This document shows positions 1 through 12,270 of a DNA stretch of 64,000 nucleotides, one piece after another. A model generated the notes under the pieces. The model had not been told where the DNA came from. It saw only the letters and a program-made list of their open reading frames with translations, and did not search any database. Origin of the DNA: Primulina eburnea (Eukaryota > Streptophyta > Magnoliopsida > Lamiales > Gesneriaceae); assembly GCF_022965805.1 (NCBI RefSeq), contig NC_133106.1, forward strand, positions 34,089,913-34,153,912, written 5' to 3'. Numbering within the stretch: position 1 is the first letter of the stretch; each line of letters opens with the position of its first letter. A program made the position numbers and the translations under genes.

Positions 1-603
1 CGGTCGGTTTACGATTTTTTTAATGAAAAATATTAGAACATATATTTTAATTTATTTGAAAACAACAACAATATAGTGTCTTCAAATATAAATTATAGTT
101 CAAAGCATATAAAGATAAAAATAGATAAAACAATAATCAAGATTTAAAACTAAATTAATAATTTAACACAACATACTTACAACAAAAATGACATTTATAC
201 TACTTTATCATTTTTCTACTTTCAAACTTCAAACTAAATATTATAGCAAAAGAAATAAATAATCTAATAAAATATTAATATGAAGAATAATTAAGAAGAA
301 GATAAGTTTTATTTGTAAAAATAAAAATTTTGAAGAAAGTTGAGATTTAATGAATGACAATTTCATAATTTGAATATAGTGTTTACAAATTATTATAATT
401 CTAGGCCAAATATTATGGCAAGCGGTTTAGGCGGTGCGGTTTGGTGCGGTTTTTGGCAAAAAAAAATAACCGAACCACGTATGCGGTGCGGTTTACGATT
501 ACTATTTTTAATCGCGGTTTTTTTTAAATATTATGAAAAACGGTGCGGTGCAATTCGGTTCGGGCGGTTCGGGCGGTTAATAAAAAAATTTGATCACCCC
601 TAA
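1..603. mobile_element. One end of a non-autonomous hAT-like element
   Basis: The stretch 410-603 is packed with GCGGTTTGG/GGTGCGG-type repeats in both orientations and stops at CACCCCTAA (about 595-603). That is the usual end of plant hAT elements, whose termini read TAGGGGTG. The first bases of the window (CGGTCGGTTTACG) carry the same motif, so the other end probably lies just upstream of the window. Between the two is AT-rich filler with no transposase. A 77-residue open frame at 370-603 is only the repeat read through. The target duplication cannot be checked because the other end is missing. Confidence 0.6.
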
Positions 604-1022
604 TACACATATACATGCACTTGTGCACGTCGTGGGATGTCAGAGAAATAATTCTTCAAAGACGTTGCTGATTTGAAGAGTGCAGATACTGCGTATTGCC
701 TTGATTGTTGGAGACATCTCAGACAACATCCGTGATGAAGTTGGCTGAAGATCGTTTTGTTGCTCCAAAGTTTTTGGCTCATGTTTTTTGCTTTCTTGCA
801 TAAGTTTTAATTCTGGTTATTTGTTTTTAGAAAGAATTTATTTTCTCAACTTGTTGAGAAAATTGATTTTTGTGAAAATCACTAGTTCTAGTTTTCGTAA
901 ACGATTTGGTTTTCTAGTGATTAATTTTTGCCATGAGGTGTGCATATTTAATCTTGTCCATTTATTTATTTAAAGTGAATTTGTGTTACTAACTTTAATA
1001 TTCCGCTGCATATTGTCTTAAG
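604..1022. other. Intergenic, no gene seen
   Basis: Moderately AT-rich sequence with short open frames that lack codon bias or recognisable domains. I see nothing to annotate here. Confidence 0.6.
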
Positions 1023-1204
1023 GCAAAAACTTGTGTGAGACGGTCTCACGGGTCATATTTGTGAGACGGATCTCTTATTTGGATCATCCATGAAAAAGTA
1101 TTACTTTTTATGCTAAAAGTACTATTTTTTATTGTGAAAATGGGTAGGGTTGACCCGTCTCACGGATTATGACCCGTGAGACGGTCTCATATGAGACTCA
1201 CTCT
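1023..1204. mobile_element. GTGAGACGGTCTCAC MITE, copy 1
   Basis: The ends are inverted repeats built on GTGAGACGGTCTCAC, itself nearly a palindrome: one at about 1034-1050 and the other at about 1178-1192. The middle is AT-rich and contains ATTACTTTTTATGC and GGGTAGGGTTGACCCGTCTC. The same ends and middle recur at 10482-10662, 32872-33052 and 62800-62975, and in decayed form near 5258 and 50515. This is therefore a dispersed non-autonomous family of about 180 bp. No coding capacity. Confidence 0.75.
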
Positions 1205-1886
1205 TGTCTTAAATGTTGTAACATTTGACACAACACTTAATTCTGATAAGACACAAAATTATAATCTTACTATATATAAATTACACCGCTGATTATATAC
1301 TTTTACACACATCTATCGAACAACATTCCTTACAGATAATAACATGATGGAGGTAAGATTTGTTTGATTTGACGATGAATATTTCGTGAAAATATAGGCA
1401 GGTTAATTGTCTATATTATTCTGAGGAGGTTATTGTTTTGAAAGATGAATTTAGATTTCAATGCCCTTAGACTTCTGTTTTTTGGCTTTGGTCAGACGAC
1501 TATGATTAGCAAAACAGAAATCTTTTGTGTCAAAGATTGTAAATTGCCAGGAATTGAAAATAACACGCATTTAATTTCTTTCTTATTTTTTTAAAAAAAA
1601 CATCTGCAAGAAAGAAAGTCTTTATACTAAACACGACAAGGATGGAGAATTCAACATTCTAAAATCTAAATATTATTTTTAGAATGGGAAGAAAGAAGTT
1701 AACATACTTCTAAAACGATAGAATCAGAAGTCAGGACCCAAATTGGGGAAAGACAATCGAATGATCAATTTCCATATATTCTTTTAAATGAAAATCGTGA
1801 ATCGCAAGGAGGGAAAACAACTGGCGCACTGGTGGGCACTGGGCAACAGCCCACTTAGCTTGAAAAAAAATATCTAAATGTTCGAT
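1205..1886. other. Intergenic, no gene seen
   Basis: AT-rich spacer between the MITE and the hAT element. No credible coding frame or RNA gene is visible. Confidence 0.55.
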
Positions 1887-1894
1887 ATCTTATA

Positions 1895-2924
1895 TAGGGA
1901 TGTCAATAGGTTCAGGTTTTATCCAGATCCGCAATGGACCCGTGTGTATGAGGTGGGTTTGGACATATTAAATGGATCATGGGTGGGTTTCGGGTCCAAT
2001 TTTCAGACCCGTCCAGATATGAGGCGGGTCATGAGTCCTATAAAACCCACTTCATGCTCACCACATATATATGTATATAAATATTCTAGTGTTTTAGTTT
2101 TATTAATTTTCATTTTTGTAGTAGCTCACCTCAGCCATAACGGTCTTAGTTATTTCTATGTAAACTGTTGCATTTGAATCTGTTTTTAACAATAGTGGAA
2201 GAATAGTTGGTCCTCATCTTAGTAGACTTAATCCAACGACCTTGGAGGCATTGATGTGCCCGCGAAAATGGTTGTGGGGTTAGGTGAAAGGTAAATAAAT
2301 CACGGTGTTATTTGTTATTGTACTTTCATTTTAATTTTTCTACTGTATTTTCTCTTTTTAAATTACATTTTTTACAATTTGAAATTACAGTTTTATTTTT
2401 TCAACGTAATTTATGTATTTAATTTTGTAGTTAATTCTTCAAGTAGTTTACCAACTTATCCCACCATTCTTGATGAAGAGAAAAATGATCCCGAAAAATG
2501 TGTCTAAATATTGTCTACTCGCTGATTTTATATTAATCTGTTTAAATTATGTTATGACTTATTTTTGAGGATGTCAATTTTTTTTGAGAGCTAGGAACTC
2601 TTTTTTTTATGTAATTCTTTATGTCGTGAAAATACTTTGTTTGTTATTATTAAGTGTGGTCGAAGACATAAATTATTTTTCGACAATGTTGTGTTTAGAG
2701 GCTTGTCTGTTTCATAATTCAGTCATGTGAGAAGAAAGATTACTTTTTTATTTTAAAAAAATTTGGGTCTCACGGGTCTACCCGGCCCCGTTTCGTATTC
2801 GAGGTGAGGTGGGTCCGAAAAATATTTAACCGGGGTGGGACGGGTAATGGGTCAATGTTTTTTTCATGGGGAGGGTCTTGGGTTTAGCCAAACCCGCACC
2901 ATACCCGCCTCATTGACATCTCTA
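1895..2924. mobile_element. Complete non-autonomous hAT element with 8-bp TSD
   Basis: The terminal inverted repeats are TAGGGATGTCAAT at the left (1895-1907) and ATTGACATCTCTA at the right (2912-2924). They are flanked by a perfect 8-bp direct repeat ATCTTATA (1887-1894 and 2925-2932), the target-site length of the hAT superfamily. Subterminal regions are full of GGGTTTCGGGTCC-like and ACCCGNNCC-like motifs, usual in plant hAT elements. The length is 1,030 bp. Only short open frames are present, so it would depend on a transposase from elsewhere. Confidence 0.85.
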
Positions 2925-2939
2925 ATCTTATATCGAATT

Positions 2940-3215
2940 TGTTGATATTTACGGTATATCAAACATTTCAGTATTGTACTGTAATAATATCGAAATTTTT
3001 GATATGATAACACTATGAAATTTGAACATTTCGATATATACCTAAACGATATATAAATTTTAAAATATATAATATTTTTTAAATAATAAAGTTATAAATT
3101 TAAAATATATATGGATTTTTTAGTATAAAAAGATATATATCGATATCGTACTGAAATATCAATATACCACAAAATTTCGGTATAATCGGTATGCTAGTTA
3201 TAATAATCGAAAATT

Positions 3216-3269
<54 letters not shown>

Positions 3270-3320
3270 CCATAATATTCGATACGGTATATGATTTTCG
3301 ATACAATATGATATACCACC
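2940..3320. repeat. Repeat with GATATACGGTATAT-like motifs and a (TA)n core
   Basis: Motifs such as TTCGATATGGTATA and ACCGATTATACC recur in both orientations, as in terminal regions of small plant transposons. A long (TA)n microsatellite sits at about 3220-3266. Clean ends and a target duplication were not found, so its class is uncertain. Confidence 0.4.
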
Positions 3321-3478
3321 TTTAAGCTCACTTGAAATTTGCCAACATAGCTTAAGTAAGGTTATTAATTTAAATAATTTTTTTGAAACTTTATATTAAT
3401 TTAAATATTTTAAAAAAAACTCTATATTAATATAATTTCATATTGGGGAGTGTTATTTATTACACTCTAAAAAGTGTT

Positions 3479-3556
3479 AATAACACTTTACTTTATTTAA
3501 TTAATTTATTGTTAGACAATAACACTTTACTTTATTTAATTAATTTATTGTTAGAC
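3479..3556. repeat. Exact 39-bp tandem duplication
   Basis: The 39 bases at 3479-3517, beginning AATAACACTTTAC and ending TTGTTAGAC, are repeated without a mismatch at 3518-3556. This looks like a recent local duplication in non-coding DNA. Confidence 0.85.
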
Positions 3557-4121
3557 ATGATTGTCCTCATAGTATGTTGCCTAATATAATAAAATCTTAA
3601 TTTACCTTAAATAACTCAAATATAATCTTTTTGTATTTCAACAAATAAATTTTTAATATTTTAAAAAAGTTGTCACAATATTTTATCATATATAAATAAA
3701 AAATAAAATTTAAAAATTATATAGATATAAAAATATTTACATTTCGTCCCAAGTTTTAGTATGGACATACAAAATCTTGCACGATTTTTTCATGAAAATA
3801 ATAAAATAACTGAGATGTAAATATGAGTTATCAAAATTGTATTTATGTTTGATATAAACACTAAGACTAAAAAATAAAATTTTATATTATTTTATTTTGT
3901 AATATGGCATCTAGTGATTAACAACAAAAATTCTATAAGATAAAACATGGGCCGTCTCTTAACCCAAGGGTAACGTCGAACCATCCAATTGGGCCGATTT
4001 CACAAATAAATCAAAACCGACACCCATTAACACACACACAAGCAAGTACCATTCCGACAGTACACGTACACAAGTCGAAAATGACAAAGGGCGATGGATG
4101 TTGCATGGGGGTTAATGAAAT

Positions 4122-4268
4122 CCTACTTATGTGGACATTGTCTCCATGATATGATGGATGACCAAGATCTTGCTACACATACAATTTCAAAAAAAAAGTG
4201 GGTCCTATATATGTATGGACAAATCTTAGCCATCCATCATATCATGGGACAATGTCCACATGAGTAGG
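4122..4268. mobile_element. Hairpin MITE, 147 bp
   Basis: The two halves are inverted copies over about 55 bp. The left arm starts CCTACTTATGTGGACATTG and the right arm ends CAATGTCCACATGAGTAGG; both contain ATGATATGATGGATG. The element is flanked by ATGAAAT on both sides (4115-4121 and 4269-4275), a likely target duplication whose exact length is ambiguous (5-7 bp). There is no coding capacity. Read as RNA it would fold into a long stem. Confidence 0.75.
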
Positions 4269-5257
4269 ATGAAATAAACCGTTGCATCGGGTCTCTCTCA
4301 TATACCCATGTCCCAAAATAATGTTCAATTTTTATCATTGACAGAAACATATTACCCGAACACAGATCTTTATTTCCACAAAGAGGTAATACTAAAAACA
4401 ATAATTTTAAAACATACATATATAACGTGAGAAATAACAGACACACAAATATATATGATTTTTAAAATATTACAAAATAAAATGCAAATGAGTAAGTAAA
4501 TGGAATAAACGGAACCGGAACAACAGTTGAAATTACCCAATATTTTCTCGGATGGGTGTGTCACATATAATTTGTCAGATGTTATTTATATGTCTAACGT
4601 TATTTGCAATATATTGCGTTATCACTTAATTAAGAAATTTACCGCATCAAATATAAGGACGACTATAGTAATAAAAAGTCTAATTAGGTCAAATCCAACT
4701 CGTAATTAATGGAGTATTATTATGTTTACCACATGGTTACAAATCTAACCCAATATCAGTTACCTCGTTTTACATTCAAAGAACGTGCACAATTTTCCAC
4801 AATCTCGTATCAAAAGGCTTCGTTATCAGTAGACTTTCAATCAATAGTCACTAATTATTGATTAATTAAATTTTCACTAACCCCCAAGAAGCAACATTAA
4901 CTACACAAACTTCCTTAAACGTTTCGCATTCCCCTTTGGTTGTTAGTAACGCATAGTTTTTGCTTTATCTAGGTTTTCGATATCTTCCGGGTAATATCTT
5001 TTCAATTAAAATATGAAACTGGCTGATGTATTAAGAAAAGTCCCAAGTTGTATTAAATTTTTATATGGAAGGACACATAAAAATAATACTACTTTCATAT
5101 CGGTCTTATCTCAGTTGGAAATATTGTTTCATGATATTCTACATTTGGTATATTAAAATAAAGATCACTGTAATAAATACTATAAATGGGATTTTTAAAA
5201 CAAGATTATATTAAATCTCATTCACCACACACACACACACATATATATATATATAAT

Positions 5258-5395
5258 ATTTGGTCTCACGAGTCGTATTTTGTAAGACTAATATTTTTTT
5301 TAGGTTATTCATAAAAAATATTATTTTTTATTATAAATATTCGTAAGATTGACCAATATCACAAATAAAAATTCAAATAACCGTCTCACAATAGA
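5258..5395. mobile_element. GTGAGACGG MITE, decayed copy
   Basis: It begins GGTCTCACGAGTCGTATTTTG and ends AACCGTCTCACAA, with the AT-rich middle (AAAATATTATTTTTTATTATAAATAT) characteristic of the family. It is more diverged and shorter than the copies at 1.0 kb and 32.9 kb. It lies about 500 bp upstream of the DUF604 gene start codon. Confidence 0.5.
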
Positions 5396-5901
5396 TATAT
5401 TCTATTTGTTTTATCTCACCGTATTATACATTTTGCTACATAAATTTGCAATGCTTTTTAGTATGTTGTGCTCAGTCAGATTCACGCGCAAACATAAAAT
5501 ATCGAGCCGAAACATAAAGGCAGACATTTATTATTATTTGAAGGGATGATATTATACATTTTTATATACTTGTAAAGTATGGCTTTTTAGGCTAGCTCTG
5601 TATTAAGGACTCTGGCACCTCTGCATGTTAATCTCTGTCTTTTTCCTCTGATATCTGTTTTTCTTCTGCATTTTATCTTTCGTTTTTATTAATTAATCTC
5701 GAACCCTTTTCTCCAGATCTGTGCTTTTGTCGATCAAGAAATTATCGCCTACCGAGAAGAAAGTTGAGGAAAGGAAAAACCCATACCCATTAAATTCAAA
5801 AGATAAAGACTTGATCTTTTATCGGGAGTTTTCTTAATTTTTATGTTGGATTTTGTTCTGCGTTTGTTTTCTGGGCTTTCTTTGTTTTTCGGTGAATATA
5901 A

Positions 5902-8900
5902 ATGAAGGCAGCTCATAATAATTCAGAGAAGTTTACGTGGGATTCAGTGAGAAGCCCCGCGGCGGCCGCGATTGTGGTGGCGCCGTCGCAAAATAAGGGC
6001 TTGCCCAGGTTAATGGTATGGCTTCTTTTATTCGTTTCAATTACCTACTTGGTGTACACACTGAAGCTACTTTCCTCTTCCCATAATTCTTGCGGCGAGG
6101 ACATTTTCGTCAACCGGCACAGTACTATTCCTATTCTCGAGCCAGTGAGCGAATTCGTTTCATCATCAGACAATGTCTCTACGCCGTCGCGATTGGGCGG
6201 CGGAATCGGGATAGTAAAAACTCCAGAAGATTTTACCGAACAAAACAGAACCGGGTTAGAACACGTTGTATTCGGCATTGCAGCTTCGGCCAAGCTTTGG
6301 AATAAGCGAAAAGAGTACATTAAACTATGGTGGAAGCCTGAAAAACAAATGCGAGGGATTGTTTGGCTTGACAGCCGCGTGAAAACTTACAAAAACGAAA
6401 GCGGAAGCCTCCCAGATTTGAGAATCTCCGGTGACACTTCCCGTTTCGCATATAAGAACAAACAGGGTCACCGTTCTGCAATCCGGATTTCGAGGATAGT
6501 TTCAGAGACTTTAAGGTTAGGAATGGATAATGTGCGTTGGTTTGTAATGGGAGATGATGATACTGTGTTCATTACTGATAATTTGGTTCGGATTTTGAAT
6601 AAATATGATCACAATCAGTCTTATTATATTGGGAGTTTGAGTGAGAGCCATTTGCAGAACATATATTTTTCTTATGGGATGGCGTATGGAGGTGGAGGTT
6701 TCGCTATAAGTTATCCTTTGGCTAAGGCTCTGGAGAAGATGCAGGATAAGTGTATTCAGAGATATCCTGGATTGTATGGTTCTGATGATAGAATGCAGGC
6801 TTGCATGGCTGAACTTGGGGTTCCTCTCACTAAAGAACTTGGTTTTCACCAGGTGAATTTATCATCTTTTATTTTGTTATTTTCTATTCATCTCCTTCAT
6901 TTTATTGTTGGTTTCATCTGTTTCTGGAAATTTATGGATACGGATTCTGTTGATTTTTACAGCATGTTTTAGTTGGCTTTTGCCGACGATGTATTTGGTA
7001 GATGGTGCTGGAAATCTGTTAAGTTTTGATGCGGTATGCTTATTTAATTACCCTGGTTTTTGTTGTTTTTCCGAGAACCGTTCAATCTGAGACTGATAGT
7101 TTTATACTTTAGCTAAAAGATTTGAAAATTACAGCTTTAGGCCTTGTTTAATGTTAAAAAACGCATGGTGGATTGTGGGGAAATCTGTATGTTGAAGTCC
7201 CATAGCAATAATTATCCGGTGTTGAAGTTCCAAAATCTCAAGTCTTTTCAACTTAGGGTCTTGTTATTAAAAAAAACAAGAATCCAATGAAGTGCATATG
7301 GACTACAAAGAGGCTTGTACGACCAGGAATCGACTGAATATGTTGGTTTTAGTCAGTTCGAGTCCATTCAAGTGTTACTGTACTGTTAATATCATAATTC
7401 TGGGTTCCACTTAATCATTCATTGTTCTTGATTTGTATGGCCAAGTGTCAGCGATTTGGACTATGCAACACCTTTGTTTCCTCATCCCACTGAGCTTCAA
7501 CAAATATCGTTTTATTTTATTGTTGTTTTGCAGAAATGTGGTTGTTGAATATGATTGGAATTATTGTTGCTTTTGTGCAACACCACTGTTTCCTCAACCC
7601 ACTGAACTTGGTCAGCAAATTTTGTTTTTTATGATTGTTGTTTTGTAGAAACGTGGTTGTTGAATGTAATTGGAATTATTGTTGCTTTTTTGCATATCTT
7701 TCAAAAGTTTTGAAAGGTTTATAATTGATTCTAACAGTGTTCTATTCTTGGTGGATGACATTATAGTATGATGTTTATGGGAACTTATTTGGTCTTCTGG
7801 CTGCACACCCTGTCACGCCATTGGTTTCTTTGCACCACCTAGACGTTGTCGAGCCAATATTCCCGAATGTCACTCAAGTGCAAGCCTTAAAACGGCTTAA
7901 ACACCCAATGAACCTCGACTCTGCTGGCCTGATGCAACAATCTATTTGCTACCACAAAGCAAATGGTTGGACTTTATCGGTTTCTTGGGGGTTTGCTGTT
8001 CAAATATTTCGTGGGGTTTTGTCAGCTCGTGAGATAGAGATGCCATCGAGGACGTTCTTGAATTGGTACAGAAGAGCAGATTACACGGCTTACGCATTCA
8101 ACACTAGGCCGGTTATGAGGAACCCATGTCAAAAACCATTTGTTTTCTACATGTCGAGGGCTGGGATGGAATCACGTACAAATCAAACAGTGAGCGAGTA
8201 CACTAGACATCACGTTCCTCATCCTGTGTGCAGATGGAAAATGGCTAATCCGCGTGATATTGAGAGAGTGGAGGTTTACAAGAAACCCGATCCGCATCTA
8301 TGGGATAGGGTAAGCTACATTCTCCCATCTTAAATAGCCTAGTCGTAATCCAGCTCTCTCTGCAAACATTTTAGAGCCCACATGCTTATTGCTGCATTTT
8401 TTTCAAAATTTTACATAAATGATCTTCAGTGACAGAAATGAAACTTTTATTTTGTTTCTGGGGGCTTGAAAAACGTTGTTATTTTCTTTGGAAAGGCACT
8501 GTTTTTTTTAATCGTTGGGCGTATCTGGGGAGAGGGGCTGACAATTTCAATTTTATATATTATTTTAAAAGTTTATATTTCGCCACAGATCCGTTGATCA
8601 TTTATTAAATTATGGATCCATCCACTATTTTATCACCTAATACAAAGAAAACACCGCAAGAGTCAATTTTATGATAGACTTCATTGTTGTGAACCATCTG
8701 TACCGACAACGCCATAAACCAAGACTTTAGTCTGACAGCTCACTGGCTACATGATACGAACATGTAATTTATTTAATCTGCCAATACTTTTTGATGATTT
8801 AATACTGCGTCCGGTTAAATCTATACCAAATGCCAATTTTGATTTGTTTTTTTTTTTTCTTTTGGGCAGTCTCCGAGGAGGAACTGTTGCCGCGTCTTGA

Positions 8901-8968
8901 GCTCGATGACGAAAAGCTTGATTTTGGAGGTTGGTGTGTGCAAGGAAGGTGAAATTAGTGAAGTATGA
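5902..8968 (+). CDS. DUF604 family protein, GT31-like glycosyltransferase
   Basis: Three exons can be read: 5902-6852, 7767-8309 and 8870-8968, all phase 0, with GT-AG introns; the spliced protein has 530 residues. It begins with a cytosolic tail and a single membrane segment (about 37-57), typical of a type II Golgi protein. A conserved domain follows with the metal-binding acidic triplet in MGDDDT (Asp218-220), then AYGGGGFAIS and YGSDDRMQACMAELGVP. Across the first splice the reading GFHQ|YDVYGNLFG rejoins a strongly conserved family motif, and across the second WDR|SPRRNCC does too, so the model is well supported. The family belongs near beta-1,3-glycosyltransferases (GT31-like; Arabidopsis relatives include At4g11350 and At4g23490). 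Donor and acceptor sugars are not known to me. The first ATG in frame is used. Intron 1 contains a tandem repeat with decoy acceptors. Confidence 0.9.
7463..7690 (+). repeat. Tandem repeat of about 114 bp inside DUF604 intron 1
   Basis: Two imperfect copies lie head to tail (about 7463-7574 and 7577-7690). Shared blocks include GCAACACC, TTTCCTCA, CCCACTGA and a pyrimidine tract TTGTTGTTTTG followed by CAG or TAG, then AAAYGTGGTTGTTGAAT and TTGGAATTATTGTTGC. Each copy thus carries a strong-looking 3' splice site (about 7534 and 7648) upstream of the acceptor that restores the conserved protein (7765-7766). Confidence 0.75.
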
Positions 8969-9610
8969 TATCGGGAATTGCTAACTATGTTTACTTGAAC
9001 CTCTTGAGACCTGGCTCTATTACTTGATTCATCATATTCGCCTGTTGAAAATTTGTCAGCACATTTGCTGAGGGAAGAAAGTTGAGGAGAAATCAATGTG
9101 AAGTGGTGCTATAAATGTTTTCAATTTGATTCTTGAAAATCTATGTGATGTGAAGCTCAAGATTTTTGGATATTTCTTGACTACACTTACCACTTCTTTC
9201 GTTAATGTACCTCATAGGTTGAAGTTAATCGGGGAAGATACGACAATCTGATCCACTGAATGAAAATATTCAAATTTAATCGTTTGCACTTAGAGAACCC
9301 CGCTTGATTTCAATTAAATTATGCAGCCTCCCTTTGTATGATTGTATCTATATTTACTTGTATTTTAATCAATATAGTTGTGTTGGAACGTAGAACTACA
9401 GAATAGTTATTGTTTAGGCTTTGCAATGTAGATTTATACTTTATTGTTTGTTTTCATGTACTTTTAAAACTGTTTATTCTTCTGCTAAAGATTAAATTGT
9501 TGACAATGCACAAATTTCGAAAACATGTTATTGGTAGAAAGCACTAGAAACTTTGACAAAATCACGCCTAAAATCATGGCATGTGAATATGTACTTTCTA
9601 AGAAGCAAGA

Positions 9611-9698
9611 GTCAATCCAGCTTTATCGTCCGCATTAAAACACGCCTTTGACCAGTCAATCCAGCTTTATCGTACGCATTAAAAACACGCCTTTGAAC
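9611..9698. repeat. 44-bp tandem duplication
   Basis: A unit starting GTCAATCCAGCTTTATCG at 9611 is repeated from 9655 with one substitution and one extra A in the run before ACACGCC. It lies about 640 bp beyond the DUF604 stop codon and has no coding sense. Confidence 0.8.
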
Positions 9699-9699
9699 T

Positions 9700-12064
9700 C
9701 CCACTAAGCTGTGAACCATTGCCTGACTTTTTACAAAATATTACAATTGGATGTGTTATTTTTGCGTAGTAAATAGAGATGAACCCATTCCTCATTTAAT
9801 CTCGATGTTTCTTTCGTGACAATTCCAGCCCCTCCACTCCATGCCGTATAATAAATTATTTGAAACGAAAATTTCATTTCTATTTATTGAGACATAAATG
9901 CAGTTGAACTCAAGCTACCCTAATGATATTATCATAATAGCTGTTCTAATGATATATTTTTTGTCGCATTATCACTATCAACATTAATATTATACATATG
10001 TTAAATATGAACCCTTAAATATATAGTCGGAGTACTACCCTAACCCTAGAGAAACAATTTTCTGCTTTAGAAAATGAGACGTTAGCAGAGAACATGAGAC
10101 TAGTTTGGAGCCGTTGAAGGCTAAAAAGTAGAAATAAATTTCAAGTATTTAAAATGTAATTAATGGAAGCGGCACCAGTCGGATGATCACCTGCTACAAC
10201 AGCGTCTCGTTAACTAGTTTACATTGGAAAAAGGCTCGATTTGAATGCGACAGCTATGAGATAGCATAGCACGTAACACCCTCTTTTATTTTATTTTGTT
10301 GCTGTAATTGAATAAATCACACAGGACACAGTCCAAACGCATACGTTATCTAATTAATTTGAAGCCTTTATTTCCCTTATCTAATTAGTTATTATTTGTT
10401 AAATTGTTCGGAGATAATTTTTCATTTAAATTTTGTTTTTGACCTGTACTTCCAATCATACAAAAATTATTGAATATGTCTATTGTGAGACGATCTCACG
10501 AATCTTTATATGTGAGACGGGCCCGATATTCACAATAAAAAGTAATACTCTTAGCATAAAAAATAATATTTTTTATGAGTAATATTTTTTATGATGACCC
10601 AATAAGATATTTGTCTCACAAATACGACCCATGAGACCGTCTCACACAAGTATTTTGCCAAAAATTATTTGCTATTGTTACAAGAATAAAGATATACTTA
10701 CTATGAGACTAGTTTTTTTTTTTTTAATGGAAATCATGCAACTAATTACTAATACATTACACATGTTGCTTATGTATTAAAAAATACATAATTTCCTTTT
10801 CATAATGACATCATTCCTTGCCACAAAACATGACATAGAAAAAATCTAAATTTATGTACTATTATATATTTGGGCCAAGTTTAGCCCAATACTGATCCTC
10901 GGATACCAATTAGATCATTTGGGCCGAATGCGTTCCTTTTAGGTTGACTCGAGTGACAGTCCATATAGGCTTACTAGATAGGGTCCCAAGAAACTATATA
11001 TTTGAGAGAAATTGCTCGGTTAATTAACTTTTGACTTGAATTTATTCACGTTCCAATGTTAGACTCAGAAGCAGAAGCCTATTATTCAGATTGGTCTTCC
11101 GAAGGAATAAATATGGCCCATGTGCCCACCCACTTTATATCTTTCCACCATCACTTTCTTTAATCGCTCAAATTTTCTGCTTGCAATAGCGACCAATTGT
11201 TGTTTTACATCTACTTTTTCTATGAACGTTCGTATGATTAATGCTTGACAACAACTTCTTTAATCAAGTTTTGTATCTATATTTCTAATCAATACGTACA
11301 ACTCTAAATAGCTAGAGTAGATTAGGGGATTAACTGAATATTAAAGCTAACTAACTGAATCAAACAAACTCCTAGAAGTAGATCAAATGTCTAAATCAAA
11401 ATTAAAAAAAGATTAACTTAACTAAATTTTGTAATAGAGGGAGCATCGATTAATATTTCACCGATAAGCAGGAGTAGAAAAGGAATCTGTAATTGGAGTA
11501 CAATGCTTGTCGGTGGAGCAATCGAAATGTCGTGCTTAAGATGTTGTAATGTTTTAAAAAATTGTAATTGCACCGTTACCATCACTTATAATAATTTTGG
11601 TGAAGAGACAATCCATCCATCCTACGGTTTGTATTAGATCCAAAGTCACATGTTCAATTTTTATTGATTACAAGAACTACAATTTTTATGAGAGATATTA
11701 TTGAGATGCAATAAATAATAATTGTTCATGTTTGATAGAACAATCGAAACGTGGTGCAACTTGAGTAATTTTAAAAGTCAAGTGTTAATTCTCATTTAAT
11801 AATATCCTTATAATAACTTGATGTCACAACATAGTAACAAAAAAAAACCTTTTTTTTAAAACGTCAGTTTTTTTAAATGTTTATTCATTTCTATTTAATT
11901 AGTCTATTAAAAACGTAAACGACATCAACTTGGTTGAATCGACTACAATCGGAAAAAAAAGGATTTCTACCAGTTATTTTTAATTGATAATCAATAAATC
12001 GCGGAGTTCATTAAAAAAATGCAAAGCTTTGAAGAAAACTCAGTAACATTCTTCTAATTGCCAC
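9700..12064. other. Intergenic region between DUF604 and BEL1-like genes
   Basis: AT-rich DNA without a credible gene. It contains a GTGAGACGG MITE (10482-10662) and a copy of a dispersed repeat with CACATGTTCAATTTTTATTG near 11645-11680. A short CCCTAACCCTAG at about 10038 looks like a telomere-type box but stands alone. The part next to 12065 is probably the 3' side of the BEL1-like transcript. Confidence 0.5.
10482..10662. mobile_element. GTGAGACGG MITE, copy 2
   Basis: It begins TTGTGAGACGATCTCACG and ends GAGACCGTCTCACACAAGT. The middle contains CACAATAAAAAGTAATACTC and TTAGCATAAAAAATAATA, which match copy 3 (32.9 kb) in the same orientation and copy 1 in reverse. No coding capacity. 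Confidence 0.7.
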
Positions 12065-12270
12065 CTAATTAGCAATTACTTTCAACAAATTACATATATA
12101 TAAATGTGATTTACCTTTCCCTATATAGTATACCACATGCATGCATGAAGTATATATAAATTTACTACTTATCAAACACACCGAAAAAACATAGATGTTT
12201 TTCGATATGTTTTGCCCCATAAAAAAGACAGCTATATATCCAGCCAAATCATGAAGCAACTGCGTTCCCA

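Noticed and set aside
370..603. Open reading frame of 77 codons
   Set aside because: It is the GCGGTTTGG repeat of a hAT element end read in one frame; composition is simple and there is no domain.
10036..10050. Telomere-like CCCTAACCCTAG
   Set aside because: Only about two units, so neither an interstitial telomere array nor a proven promoter box.
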